From NCBI GenBank assembly GCA_025331445.1, contig JAIWNE010000057.1, positions 124,001-188,000 on the forward strand: DNA of 64,000 bases, in the 5' to 3' direction. The position numbers and the translations under genes are program-made. The notes under the pieces are model-generated. The model did no database searches, was not told the origin of the DNA, and was given only the letters and a program-made list of their open reading frames with translations. The first letter of the stretch is position 1; each line of letters opens with the position of its first letter. This DNA comes from Blakeslea trispora (Eukaryota; Mucoromycota; Mucoromycetes; Mucorales; Choanephoraceae). Shown here piece by piece: positions 10,661 to 21,207 of the stretch.

Positions 10661-10867
10661 TATGTAGAGATGTATCTCAAATGTCTCACCTCGAAATTAA
10701 CAAGAAATAGGCTTGAGCGAATCAGGATGACATGATATGTTTCAGAAGAAAATGAGTTATCCAGCCATGACGTCCTTGCTCATTTGAGTTTATTTCTCGT
10801 AGAATGACTACCAATCACAGTTAAATTTCGGGGAGGAACATTTGGGGTATATCTCTATCTCTACATA
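10661..10867. mobile_element. Degenerate foldback/MITE-like element
   Basis: The left arm (10661-10701) and right arm (10820-10867) are imperfect inverted repeats of about 40-48 bases: both read TATGTAGAGAT, then a variable few bases, then CAAATGT..C(A/C)CC(T/C)CGAAATT(T)AAC. The outermost bases are TA on each side, consistent with a TA target duplication of a mariner-type MITE. The 118-base interior shows no ORF. The arms have diverged, so the copy is old. Confidence 0.6.
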
Positions 10868-10992
10868 GCGAGTGGACTGCTTACAACACTTTCCTTAGAT
10901 CAAAGTTCACAGTCAACAAATCGCTGAGTTAGTAATCATTAATTAGTAATCCTCGATTAGTAATGACATGCTAAACCCCTTGTCAAGGATGT

Positions 10993-11000
10993 TATATAAA
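10993..11000 (+). promoter_or_regulatory. TATA box of the DJ-1-like gene
   Basis: TATATAAA lies 76-83 bases upstream of the ATG at 11076, in a good position for a fungal TATA element. Confidence 0.45.
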
Positions 11001-11075
11001 TATTCAATGAAATCCAAAAAAGCAAAACCATCTACTACCCTCTTTTTTTTTTAAAAAAAAAGCTGAAGAGCCTAA

Positions 11076-11894
11076 ATGACTGATCAAAAGAAAGTTATTG
11101 TGTTTTTGACAAACGGAACTGAAGACATGGAATTCGCTACAATAGGTATTTTTATCTATTTTGAATGTTTATTGACATATGCCTACCATAAATCATCATA
11201 CAGTGGACGTGTTGCGATGTGCCGAGATTGACGTAACAGTGGTTGGTGTTCAACTTGATAAAGAATATGCTGTTTGTAGTCGTGGTGTTAAGATTATACC
11301 TGATGTCAAATTTGAAGATATCACTATCGATGCTGTAAGAAGTGAAAACAACCTATATCATGATTTGTTTAGACTAAAATTATCATACAGAGCCAATATG
11401 ATCTTGTTTGTATACCTGGTGGTGCTGATGGTGTTAAAACATTATCTGCTCATGAAGGCGTTCACAAAGTGATTCTTGACTTTTATGAAAAAAAGAAGTA
11501 CGTTGCTTTTATATGTACAGGAACACTTGTCATGAAGCCTGCTGGTATTCCATCCAAACACCTGATTACCTCTTATCCTGATCATGTCAAAGCACAATTA
11601 ATTGATTGTAAGTCAAACGATGATCGAAAATCTAAAGTAACTAAAATAATGACTAAATTCATATAGTCTATAATAATTATTCAGAGGATAGAATAGTGGT
11701 AGATGACAATCTTATTACTAGTCGTGGACCAGGTACTACGACTTTATTTGCTTTGAAGCTTGTTGAGCTACTTTCTGATAGAAAGGTCAGTTGTTGAATT
11801 AGCCAATGTGTCATATTGATAATATGAACTAAACAATTTACTTTAGACTTCTGAAGCACTTCGAGAAAAAATGTTGTGTCTGCCTGATTTGTAA
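11076..11894 (+). CDS. DJ-1/PfpI family protein (PARK7-like)
   Basis: Five exons (11076-11145, 11204-11334, 11391-11607, 11667-11785, 11847-11894) join in frame to 194 residues, the usual length for DJ-1. The strand-turn segment TNGTEDMEF holds the conserved Glu (E16). IPGG and the nucleophile elbow FICTG (C109) match the redox-active cysteine and its Glu partner in human DJ-1, and [13 protein letters not shown] supplies the family's His/Gly region. Members act as protein/nucleotide deglycases, glyoxalases or redox-sensing chaperones in the cytosol. Eukaryote-type DJ-1 is favoured over fungal Hsp31 types because of the short length and ICTG elbow. It stands alone between mobile-element debris. 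Confidence 0.88.
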
Positions 11895-12050
11895 ATCGTG
11901 TTGGCCAAATATAGGAGAAATCGACTTACGAGTTGTTTGAATGAAATTTAACAATAAAAGCTCTGTTTTTTAACAAATATATCTGCCACTGCTTGCTAAT
12001 ATTTCTATCTATGCACTACCTCTTCTTCATGTCTTCAAGTATACAACAGT

Positions 12051-12395
12051 TCAAGCAAACAGTCTTGCCTTCTTCAGAATGGTGTTGTTCTTCATTGCCT
12101 TGGACTCACAAAAAGCAAGCTCAACTTCTCTTTCTCCAATGACCATGCCATCAACTTTTCTTCCAAAGATGTTTGTTGTACTTCTGCTGCTAGTGTTGTC
12201 ACGGTAGTAAGATGAGAAGCGTCCTCCAGAGTAACTAGCCTTGTGGCTTGAGCGATTGGACTTGGTACATTTTGTACCTGTCTCACCACTACAAAAGGAG
12301 AAGTTAGTATAGATTTGGGAGACTACTACGGGCGTGCTGCTCTGGCGTGCCGTTTTCGTAACCACTTTTAAAAGGAGTATATGGCTTACCTCCAA
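12051..12395 (-). pseudogene. Possible fragment of a multicopy Mucorales hypothetical-protein family
   Basis: The frame holds NIFGRKVDGMVIGEREVEL followed by a CESKAMKNN segment. This recalls the central 'GRKVD ... VEL ... E(W/S)K' pattern of lineage-expanded hypothetical proteins that I remember from Mucorales genomes, but I cannot confirm it. A splice donor and acceptor (GGAG|GTAAGC ... TTTTGTAG|TGG, intron at about 12301-12389) may join a very short 5' exon. The frame ends soon after the motif, so it is at best a truncated copy. It may equally be a chance ORF. Confidence 0.3.
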
Positions 12396-15375
12396 TAATA
12401 AAAAAGTCTGTAGTGTAAATATGGTTTTAGTCTTCTGCTTTTCAGATATCCTTTTAGCTCTCGAATGGATGACTTACCGCGTCTTTAAGAGAAAAAAGAC
12501 ACTAAAAAAGCTTGTTCAGCTTGATTAGTACAAATACGCGACAACAATCATAACAAAATACATGCCTTTTTTCCAAGCTATCTCTGTTTTGTATGTCATT
12601 TAGACAGCAAAAAAAAACGCGTGGTTAGTGGTCTAAGCAATTATTAGCAAATAGCTCATAGTATGCTAAACAGCATTGTTACCTGTATGTTTAGAATATT
12701 CATTTTCTATAATAATTAGAGAAAAGAAAAAGGGAAAAAGGATATTTTTTTTCTTTGTTTTCATAAAGCAAATTGACCAAATTACTGATCAATTGTCCTC
12801 ATTGATTGATATATTGATTGTTGGTTTATTCTTTGTGTGAAAGAATCTGGGCCTTGTTCTATTCAATAGGTGCCTTGATTCTGTGTTTGGCAATACAAGA
12901 AAATTAAATCCCTATCCTTAGTACGAAAAGAGAAAAAAGTTGACATAGATCATTTACCTTGATTACTGTTCGTTGTTCTGTAGTAAAAGGGAGAATAGGG
13001 GCGAGACTCTAGTATCAGCAAAAACATGCAAGTTAATCACGACATACAAGAAGCTATATAGTAATTCATCTATAGATGCGTTTATCTTAATAGTTGGTCT
13101 GTTATGCAGCTCATGTTGCTGATTTTGCTTATGATTCAAATAATGATAGAGAAAGGAATCTACCTTGACATTACAGAAGCAGACAGTACTAAGACTTGTT
13201 TTGATACTCTTGTCGGCAAATCTCATTGGCTCAATGTTCCTGAGTGTGCCAAGACTGATTGATGTTCTTTTGGTGTACTAAATTGCTGTGTATAGTGCCA
13301 ATGATGTCTGTACATCTCTTCCTATTTTCTCGGCACGATGATGCATTGTGTATAATAGATAAAGAGTATTTGCCTTTGTTTACTTCAACATCTATTAGTA
13401 ACTGTTGAGTAACCCTGAGCATGAGAAGATCAATGAGGCCTATTTAGCCACATAGTCAATGCAGTTCGTGCTAAGGCTAAGGAACATTTGAACAAAAGCG
13501 ATACATCAAGAGCCTTTTGAAAACATCACTTGTCATTCGAATAGGAAATTCATTCAAGCAAATAAAGCTATTAATTACAAATCATCAGTCATCAGCTACT
13601 GTTTTTAAATTTGTTTTTTTATACACTCTTTTTTTTTATTACTCTCATTCAAAACATAAACATACAGTAGTCGCTCTATTTCAGGGTGAGATTTTTGAGA
13701 TTTTTGGCTACCCTTAAATAGAGCGACTACTGTATTCTTTTTTTTTTTTTTTCACAAACAAACAACTGCAATTCCTGGCAAGCTAATTTGAATCTGCATG
13801 TTGTGTTGAAGCTATTCTCTCTTTTTAGCAGTGAGGTATAGGAATTGTATCAAGAAAACAAATCGAGTACTACGAATTGATAGCTCTGGTTCATGACAAA
13901 GTAACTCAATACCTACAACTCAAAAACATAAAATTGGTGGGGAGGGGACTGTATACTTTTTAAAAATGATTGTGAAAACTGAACAGACTCTTTGTTGTCT
14001 TTGCTTCATTGTTCTCAAGAAAAGCTCACCTATATCAGTAAATCTTTTTATAATGCTCAGTTAATAACATGGCTTGCAAGTTCCCTCCTCTCCTTTTTTT
14101 CTTACTTTTATTGTTCAGAAGAATGATACAGGCCTCAAGTAATTTGAACATCAAATCACAACAATATAATAATTAAGATAAGCTGAATCACTTTCAAGTC
14201 ATAATACCTTGAGTATGTTACAGAAGTGCTCTAATAGCTTCAGACATCAACTATTGAACGAAATTCATTGCTTTATAATCCAGTCCAATCCTTGCATCCT
14301 GTTTCATTGTATCTTAAGGCTTGGACAGCACTATCTATTTTCTTCCTTGCATAGAAGAGAGCTTGGAGTTAAGCTTCTAAAAATCAAATGCGTACCTTAT
14401 TATCTAAACTAATGAGCAATGCGAAAAGACAAATTATCAAAGTGGTTTAAAACTATGAAGCTCAGCATAACTAACATTGACAGAACATTAAAATATAACA
14501 CAAGTATTAATGCATTACAGAATATCTTTATATACATCATACAGACTTGAATAACTATTTATTGTTTGCTTTAGACATTAGGCTTGATAGTGCTTTTTTA
14601 TTCATTCCCCAAAGAGCAAATTGTACAACGGTAATAAGGTTAGTTTACAAAGACAAAATAAAACAGACTGGTTATTTTAAAGCTGAACGATAGTAAAAGA
14701 GAGAAAGCATTACAATTGTTGAGCCATTCAAAAAAGCTGTTGTTTTTACTCTTCGCATGCCCAAGTATTCAATTAATTTTTCTTTTCTGCCATGATCGAT
14801 TTAGTATAGTAAATCAAAGCAAGAAAAACTCTCCTCGGATCGTGCTTAAATTGAAGATCAACAATAAGCGTCAATCAATCTACTGTAATATGTCTTTTCT
14901 TTTTAATAGAGTGTGTTGCTTAGTTGATGGTTTGCCTTTTTTGGATGTACGCAAATCGAGAGTCTTTAAATAATCCTGATTATGATGATATAAATCATAA
15001 CGAACCCCCAGTCTTACAAATGAAAGTCATAATGAAATGAACAACAACTATGGCTATGTGTACTTTAGATAAACACAATTGCCTCTTAAACATGCCTCAT
15101 TTATTTCTTAGTAATTGTCATAGACATAGAGTTGAATCATTTCGTGCTTTATGCTTTTTTTTTTTCGAAAAAAGGCTAAAACATCTTAACATTGACACAT
15201 TCTATTGTTTCACGAACAAACTAAATGTGGGGCACAATTGAAAGGCAGCCAAGAACTTTCTTTTTTAAGACACCTTGTTTCGCCTATTTCTTTTCTCTTT
15301 CTGTCTTTTTTTTTCTACTAGTGTCTTATCTACCTCGTACAACTTGTACGGAAAAAGGGTTACAGAAGAAGCAGC
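12396..15375. other. Long gene-poor stretch, 3 kb
   Basis: AT-rich DNA with many T runs. Scattered ORFs of 60-90 codons on both strands show no recognisable domain and have poor composition. The only structured item I see is the MITE at 13663-13734. The last few hundred bases (15140-15375) are pyrimidine-rich and form the promoter side of the PKA gene. Confidence 0.5.
13663..13734. mobile_element. 68-bp MITE with TA flanks (family A, copy 1)
   Basis: CAGTAGTCGCTCTATTTCAGGGT at the left pairs with ACCCTTAAATAGAGCGACTACTG at the right with one mismatch, around a 23-base centre. Both ends are flanked by TA. The CAGTAGTCGCTC terminus resembles pogo/Tigger-type ends that begin CAGTA. A diverged second copy lies at 17065-17167. 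Confidence 0.82.
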
Positions 15376-16779
15376 ATGCCACTCAAACTCTTAAACACTC
15401 TTGTAACGTCTCTTCTGAGACGACATGAGGCTACTGACGACATCATGAAAGAGTATGCTGAGAATGCTCAAAAGTCATCTTCACTTGCAACACTGTCCTT
15501 TAGTCCAACAGCTACTTTACAAGGATTATGGTCAAAGAAGGAAGAGCAAAATGATGTAGAAAATGAGAAATGGATCATGCACCAAGAACAGCTGATGCAT
15601 TGGCACACTCAAGCGCCTCTTTTTGATCCTCAGCCAAAATTGACTGTTCAGGATTATGAGTTTATAGAAACACTTGGTAAAGAAAAAGAAAATTGTCTCC
15701 CCCCCACAACAGTTCAAAAAAAAGTGTTGATACATTTTTTTGAATAGGCACAGGTACTTTTGGTAGAGTTTGGCTCAGTAAACAACGAAACACCAAGCAA
15801 TATTATGCAGTTAAAGTACTTCGAAAGGCAGATGTGGTTAGATTAAAACAAGTAGAACATATTAATTCAGAGCGACAAGTGTTGTCTCAAATTAATTTCC
15901 CATTTATTGTTCAACTGTAAGTTAGGGTTCTTTTAAGCATACATTCAACTCACCATGAACTTAGTTATTGTACATTTCAAAATGATCAAAATCTCTTTAT
16001 GCTTCAAGAATTCGTCATTGGCGGAGAGTTGTTTAGACACTTGCGAAAATTAGGTCGCTTCCCTGTAGATACAGCACGCTTTTATGCTGCTGAGATTGTG
16101 CTTGCATTAGAGTATTTACATTCAAAGGATATCATTTACCGCGACCTCAAGCCTGAAAATATCTTACTAGACCACCGAGGTTATGTGAAAATTACCGATT
16201 TTGGGTTTGCCAAAAAAGTAGTCGATAGAACATGGACACTTTGCGGTACGCCAGAATACTTGGCACCCGAAGTGATACAGAGTAAAGGCCATAGTAAGTC
16301 AGTAGACTGGTGGTCTTTAGGTGTCCTTATCTTTGAGATGATGGCAGGCTATCCTCCCTTCTATGACGATAATCATTTCGGCATTTATGAGCGTATCTTG
16401 AGTGGCAAGGTACAATATCCTAATTACTTTGACAGCACTTCAAAGGACTTACTGAAGAAGCTGCTTGTCATTGATCGTACACGGCGACTTGGCAACCTGA
16501 AGGATGGTGCTGATGATGTCAAGAGGCATAAATGGTTTCGACATACAGATTGGTGTAGCTTGCTCAATAAGACAGTAAGGGTAAGTGATTTATAAAAAAA
16601 AAAAGAGAGACAGAGACAGCAAAGGTTGCTCATTTCCAATTTAATTTTCATAAAAGGCACCTATTATACCCGCTCATTCAAATGACTACGATACCAGCAA
16701 TTTCGAAAAGTATCCTGAAGAAAAATTAACCGAGCAGCACAAAAGTGATCCATATAGTGATCTATTTATTGATTTCTAA
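15376..16779 (+). CDS. TPK: cAMP-dependent protein kinase catalytic subunit
   Basis: Four exons (15376-15676, 15748-15916, 15965-16580, 16657-16779) give 402 residues. After a roughly 90-residue N-terminal extension the AGC kinase domain shows the Gly loop GTGTFGRV (about 101-108), the ATP-binding Lys in YYAVKVL (K123), the catalytic loop YRDLKPEN (D217), DFG (D235) and the activation segment [15 protein letters not shown] with T248 equivalent to PKA Thr197. The protein ends in DLFIDF, the C-terminal FxxF hydrophobic motif typical of PKA. All catalytic residues are present. PKA is released from its regulatory subunit by cAMP and in Mucorales governs germination and dimorphism (family knowledge). 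An ATG further in is possible, but this first in-frame ATG gives a normal fungal extension. Confidence 0.93.
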
Positions 16780-17519
16780 AAAAAGTGTAAATATTATTAA
16801 AAGAGAGAAGGAAAGAGAGCAATGCTTCGCATCATTGTAATTTCGAATAGATTCATCATCCAATGTTGATTACATAATCCACATGTTAACAGAGAAGTGG
16901 TGGTATGAGGCTTTCTAGCCACACTTTGTTTTCGGATCATGATACAAATAAATAAAAAAAGCTATACCCAAAATCCTTTCCCTTTATATCCTTCTACTAT
17001 TAGCTTTGTTATGATCTCTTTTTTTTTTTCGAAAAAGAGAATAACTTGCATAATACGTGGGTTATACAGTAGTCGCTCGAATTAAGGGTGTTTGATATAA
17101 GAGTATGCTCAATATCAGAGTACATTTGGCAAGAGTATGAACACTCTTAAATAAAGCGACTGTCGTATCATTGAGGTATACCAAAGGTATTGACATAATG
17201 ATGACACTTTTTAAGATTGCAAACTAGCATTTTCTGAAGAGATTTACAAAAACAAAAGTCGCAGTTGAAGCTTCAAGTGTAAATTACGATACAATATGAA
17301 GGCAGAAAAGAAAAACTTGTGCAAAGGTATGGGAGAAAAAACGTGCATACAAGTAAATGGGTTTTTGGTTCAACTTGTAAAGGATCATCACTTTTTTAAA
17401 CTGTTAAACCGATAGACGTATTACATAACAAATGCTAACATTTCACATTTTTATTCAATTTCATCTTTGAAGAAATTATATGGAAAGTCTCTTCCCTGAT
17501 ATGCTTCACTTTCTGTTTC
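16780..17519. other. Convergent 3' flanks of PKA and the NmrA-like gene
   Basis: AT-rich sequence without a supported gene. It contains the second copy of the CAGTAGTCGCTC MITE at 17065-17167. Confidence 0.5.
17065..17167. mobile_element. Diverged MITE, family A copy 2
   Basis: The left end CAGTAGTCGCTCGAATTAAGGGTG matches the copy at 13665. The right arm (CACTCTTAAATAAAGCGACTGTCG, followed by TA) is its reverse complement with several changes. Length is about 99 bp between TA flanks, so the interior differs from copy 1 and only the termini are shared, as expected for MITEs of one family. Confidence 0.7.
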
Positions 17520-18661
17520 TTACTTGAAGCGCTTGAATTGATCACGGTTAACTTGGAAATAGTGCTTCAAGTCATGAGGTTGACGTTCCAAGACTTTTTG
17601 AAGATCTTCGTGGTGTTGCTCAAGACATCCCTTGTTGGCCAAACGGAAGTATTCCATAATGCAACGAATCTTTTGCTCGTTGATGAACTTGTTGAGAGGG
17701 AAAGACCAGTAGCCATCCTTGCCCTTCTTGAAATCGTTTTCATTGTCAGGACGCTCTTGGAAGTTCTTGTCGTTCTTGATCTTGTTCATGTATTTCATGA
17801 GCTCATCTTCAGAAATCTCCTTAAAGTGCAATTCGTTGCATTCCAAGCCTTGAGCAATATCCTTAGTCATTTGCTGGGTAGACATAGGCTGATGCATGAA
17901 ATTGTACATGCGCTTGTTGAAGATTTCATCACGAGACTCAGCTTGACGTTGTTGACGAACTTGTTCATGTTGCATCTTGGCCAAGCAGTAGACACCCTCA
18001 CAAAGATCATTCAAATCAACAGCAGGCCATTTGGCGTCCTTCTTGACAGGGAGCATCAAGACATTTTCTCTTTGCATCTGAGGAGCAAGGTAGTAGAACA
18101 TTTGGTACATCAAAGCGCTACGAATGATACAGTGCTTTTGTCCATGGAACTGTTCTTGAACCATCTTTTCAATCTTGTGGAACTCCATCATGTTACGGAA
18201 CTCGGAAGATTCAGTTTGATGTTCTTGCATACGATCTACACCAACACTAAAAAGAAAAAAGGGGTAAGTATATTTTTACTGTTATGCCATCAAATAGCTT
18301 ACAAAGATAACATGGCCATATGTTGAACACCTTGCTTTTTGGCACATTCCAAAAGGCATTCAGCTTCCTTGAGTCTCTCTGAAGAATGTTCAGGAATAAA
18401 GAGACAGGCAGTACAATCCTTAAGGGCCTTTTGAAGTTTCTCATGTTCAGTATAATTGACTTCCATGATTTTACAACCCATCTTTTCGAGCTTAGACAAT
18501 CCATAACCGGAGCGAGAACGGCAAAGAATACGGAGTTCACCTTCCTTTCTTTGAGCATTAGATTCGCCACCAGAAAGAGCCATGGCAAAGCGGGAAGCGA
18601 TAGCAAAGCCAAGAAGAGAGTCACCGTTAGTAATGCAGCAAACTTGTTTTTCAGAAGACAT
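17520..18661 (-). CDS. NmrA-like Rossmann-fold protein
   Basis: Two exons (18661-18303 and 18246-17520) give 361 residues. The N-terminus CCITNGDSLLGFAIASRFA is the first strand and nucleotide-binding turn of a Rossmann fold, but the usual TGxxGxxG is altered to NGDSLLG. The segment LRILCRSRSGYGLSKLEKMGCKIMEVNYTE fits NmrA/SDR strands 2-3, and MAMLSL starts strand 5. NmrA-like proteins bind NAD(P) and often act as redox sensors that restrain transcription factors; no YxxxK active site is apparent, which favours a regulatory over an oxidoreductase role. The C-terminal half is Gln/Lys-rich with DLNDLCEGVYCLAKM. The protein may bind dinucleotide weakly given the altered motif. The antisense strand carries a 262-codon ORF that I regard as a shadow. 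Confidence 0.72.
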
Positions 18662-18714
18662 TTGAAATAATAATGAAGAAAAAAAAAAGAAGGAAAAGTG
18701 AAATAAGTAACCTT

Positions 18715-18722
18715 CTTATATA
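18715..18722 (-). promoter_or_regulatory. TATA box of the NmrA-like gene
   Basis: Read on the minus strand this is TATATAAG, 54-61 bases before the ATG at 18661, followed by a pyrimidine-rich leader. Confidence 0.45.
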
Positions 18723-18880
18723 GCTTCATGTCTCTCAGTCTATGATCCTGCTAGAAACAAGCTATAGACTCAGTTAGATTGCAGAGAGAAGATATCAACA
18801 GGTTTATAGTCCAAGTTCTTGTTTATTCTAGTTATTTACACTTTTGTTTGTTTGTTTTTTTATTGATAGTTGATAATACA

Positions 18881-19342
18881 TTAAGAAGCACGACAAATGA
18901 CTTCACCACCGACATTCTTCTCAATAGCCTCATTGATCTCTAATACGCCACGGTTTGTGTTAACAATGGCAATTTCTCCAGGTTGAAGGGGCTTAATGAA
19001 TTGAGCTCTTCTGCCGTTGGTAATATTCTTAAGTTCATTCACAGTAAAATAAACCTTTTTAGAAGGTTTGCTGACAAGATTTAAGCGAGATAAAGCAGGT
19101 AGATTTTCCTTGTACTTTAAGTTGACCCAAATACGGCGGGTGGCAACATTCTCGTTAGTGGTTGGGGTATAGCTGTTGTCAGGTGCAACATGATCACCTC
19201 GGGTGACTGAGGTCAAAAATCCTTCTCGGTAAAGAATGTTGGAAATGGCCAAGTTCATCTTTGTTTCGGGTATCGCTATCGATTGAAGTCGAGCACGGAA
19301 GCCGTTCTGAATTCTGGCGCAAAGATCGTGTACGCGAGGCAT
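18881..19342 (-). CDS. MRPS8: Mitochondrial ribosomal protein S8 (uS8m)
   Basis: A single exon of 153 residues. It has the bacterial-type S8 plan: N-terminal helices (MPRVHDLCARIQNGFRARLQ), an ISNILYREGFLTSV segment corresponding to 'L..EGFI', a central basic region, and the C-terminal RGVLEINEAIEKNVGGEVICRAS in place of the bacterial 'T..G(I/V)M....A....GGE.(I/L)..V.'. The cytosolic eukaryotic S15a ends differently, so a mitochondrial role in the small subunit (binding 15S rRNA helix 21 region) is favoured. No cleaved presequence is obvious, as is usual for this protein. The ATG at 19342 follows a short A/T leader. Confidence 0.85.
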   Translation of the reverse strand: MPRVHDLCARIQNGFRARLQSIAIPETKMNLAISNILYREGFLTSVTRGDHVAPDNSYTPTTNENVATRRIWVNLKYKENLPALSRLNLVSKPSKKVYFTVNELKNITNGRRAQFIKPLQPGEIAIVNTNRGVLEINEAIEKNVGGEVICRAS

Positions 19343-19695
19343 GATGTCGTTTTTTAGAAAAAGAACAAGAAAATACAAAAAATTCCAAAAAAAAAGCTTT
19401 AACAACGGGGGGTGAAGATTTACCTATTTGGAAGAGGATAGATAGATACAGCCAATCAGAAAGCTGGCGGATGCTCTTATAAGCCACTTTGCTCACTCCT
19501 ACACTTACAGGCTAAGGAAGTAAATAAGTGAAACCAGCAGAAAAAAAAAAAAATAATATTAGCTGTACACGCTATTTTTCGTGTTTCTTCTTTCTAAACG
19601 CACTCTTTTCTCTTTCAATTTATTTATTATTTCCACACCTTTTTTTTTCTTCTTCTTATATATTCATAGATTGCCAAGAATAAAGAGCTGCCATC
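19343..19695. promoter_or_regulatory. Bidirectional promoter region between MRPS8 and SmB
   Basis: These 353 bases separate two genes that diverge. Pyrimidine-rich tracts at 19578-19655 precede the SmB start, and a poly-A run at 19541-19553 lies centrally. CTTATAAG at 19475-19482 is a possible TATA element for the leftward gene. Confidence 0.5.
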
Positions 19696-20636
19696 ATGGT
19701 AAACAAAGACAAATGAAACGTGTCATGCTGATGACGAACTAAGCTCATTTCATTGTTAGACGTCCAGAAGTTCAAAAATGTCAAATATAGTCAACTATCG
19801 ACTTCGAATCACATTATCTGACTCACGTATCTTGACCGGTCAGATGTTGGCTTTCGATAAACACATGAACCTTGTCTTGGCTGATTGTGAAGAATTCCGC
19901 AAGATCAACAAAAACGCCAAAGACACTTCTGCCGCCAATCTTGAACAAAAGAGAACTTTAGGTCTCGTCATTCTCAGAGGTGAAACTATTGTCAGCATGA
20001 GCATTGATGGTCCTCCTCCACCATCTGTAGACGATATCAAATCGAGAGTACCAGGATTAACAGCTGGTGCTGGTATTGGTCGAGTAAAGTGTTTCTTTTT
20101 TTAAAAAAAATAGATGGGATACTAACTCACTTTTTAAAAAAAAATAGCCTATGGGCCGTGGTTTGCCTGCTGCTCCTCCACCAATGGGTGCTCCTATGGC
20201 TGGTCTTTCTGGTCCTGTTCGTGGTGTTGGTGGTCCTGCTCCTGGCGTAAGTGCATTGTTTTGATGAAATAACATTATTCTTATATTTTTTCTCTTTCTT
20301 ATATAGATGATGCAACCTAGACCTGGATACCAAGGTGCACCTGTTGCTTATGGCCGTCCTCCTATGCCCGGTCAAGGTATGCCTCCTCAAGGTTTCCGTC
20401 CTCCACCACCTGGTATGCCTCCAATGGGCTTCAGACCTCCACCCGGTATGCCTCCACCAGGCTTCCGTCCTCCTAATATGGTATGATCATTGAGTCCCAC
20501 AGCCTTTTTATGATGATACTAACTTTGCTTTTCTTTGTTATAATAGCCTCCTCAAGGCTTCCCAGGAGCTGGCAGAGGCGCACCACCACCAGGAATGTAC
20601 CAGCGACCTCCCCCACCTCCTCCTCCTTCTCAATAA
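19696..20636 (+). CDS. SMB1: Small nuclear ribonucleoprotein B (SmB)
   Basis: Five exons: 19696-19698, 19760-20083, 20148-20246, 20307-20480 and 20547-20636, giving 229 residues. The first coding exon contributes only the ATG, because the donor GTAAAC follows it directly. The joined start MTSRSSKMSNIVNYRLRITL matches the family's M..(K)SSKM..(I)(D/N)YR. Sm motif 1 (LTGQMLAFDKHMNLVLADCEEFR) and Sm motif 2 (GLVILRGETIVSMSI) are complete, followed by Gly/Met/Pro repeats (PPPGMPP, FRPP) typical of SmB tails that bind GYF/WW proteins. It is a core ring subunit of U1, U2, U4 and U5 snRNPs. Without the one-codon exon the protein could start at the ATG at 19778 and lose six residues. Confidence 0.93.
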
Positions 20637-21207
20637 ATCAACACAGCATCATATCTTGAAGCAGTCTCTCTTTTTTTTTCCTCTCTCTTTTTTTATACTG
20701 AACATGGCTCAATAATAAATCCTTGCACATATACACCTCTGTATAGGTAACAGTCTTCTCCATCTCTCCCTCCCTCTGATTTTATTAGCAGTATATGTAT
20801 GTGTTAGATACAGCATCCAAAGTCAGTGAAGATGACCAGCATAATGGATTAGATGAACACAATGAAATGCGATGTATTGTTTTAGGACAGAATGGAATAG
20901 TTGAAAAAAAAAAAAAGGAAAAGCTCAACAAAAAGCGAGGAAATCATTAGAAAGAAGGGGAATAGGTAAATGTGAAATAGGACTGCAAGCAAAATACCAT
21001 AGAAGCGTTTATCAACAGCAATCAGCAGAATGAAATAAAACATCAAGAAAACAAACAAGTCCACGCAACAATTAGATGTTCTTTTTTTTTAGGTAAACAA
21101 ATTTCTTTCTACTTTCCAAACCAAAAAAAAGGGGGGGGGGGTGAGAAAGGCCCTGCAGGGCTCAATATGGCCTCTGCATTAAAATCTTGTTTGTTTGAAG
21201 TTTCTTT
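20637..21207. other. Convergent 3' flanks of SmB and the SZT2-like gene
   Basis: No gene seen. AATAAT-rich 3' signals lie near 20712, and an A8-G10 homopolymer junction at about 21124-21140 stands out. Confidence 0.5.

Larger units (their letters stand above)
10268..11075. other. Intergenic region with a foldback element
   Basis: Upstream of the Helitron relic and of the DJ-1-like gene. It contains an AT-rich stretch (10290-10640), the imperfect inverted repeat at 10661-10867 described separately, and the promoter of the rightward gene. No other coding sequence seen. Confidence 0.5.

Noticed and set aside
12963..13422. Two minus-strand ORFs of 63-87 codons
   Set aside because: No family motif, poor composition, no splice support and no continuation.
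17538..18326. 262-codon plus-strand ORF
   Set aside because: Exactly antisense to the NmrA-like gene, Leu/Val-rich as mirror-frame translations are, and it runs through the intron on the other strand.
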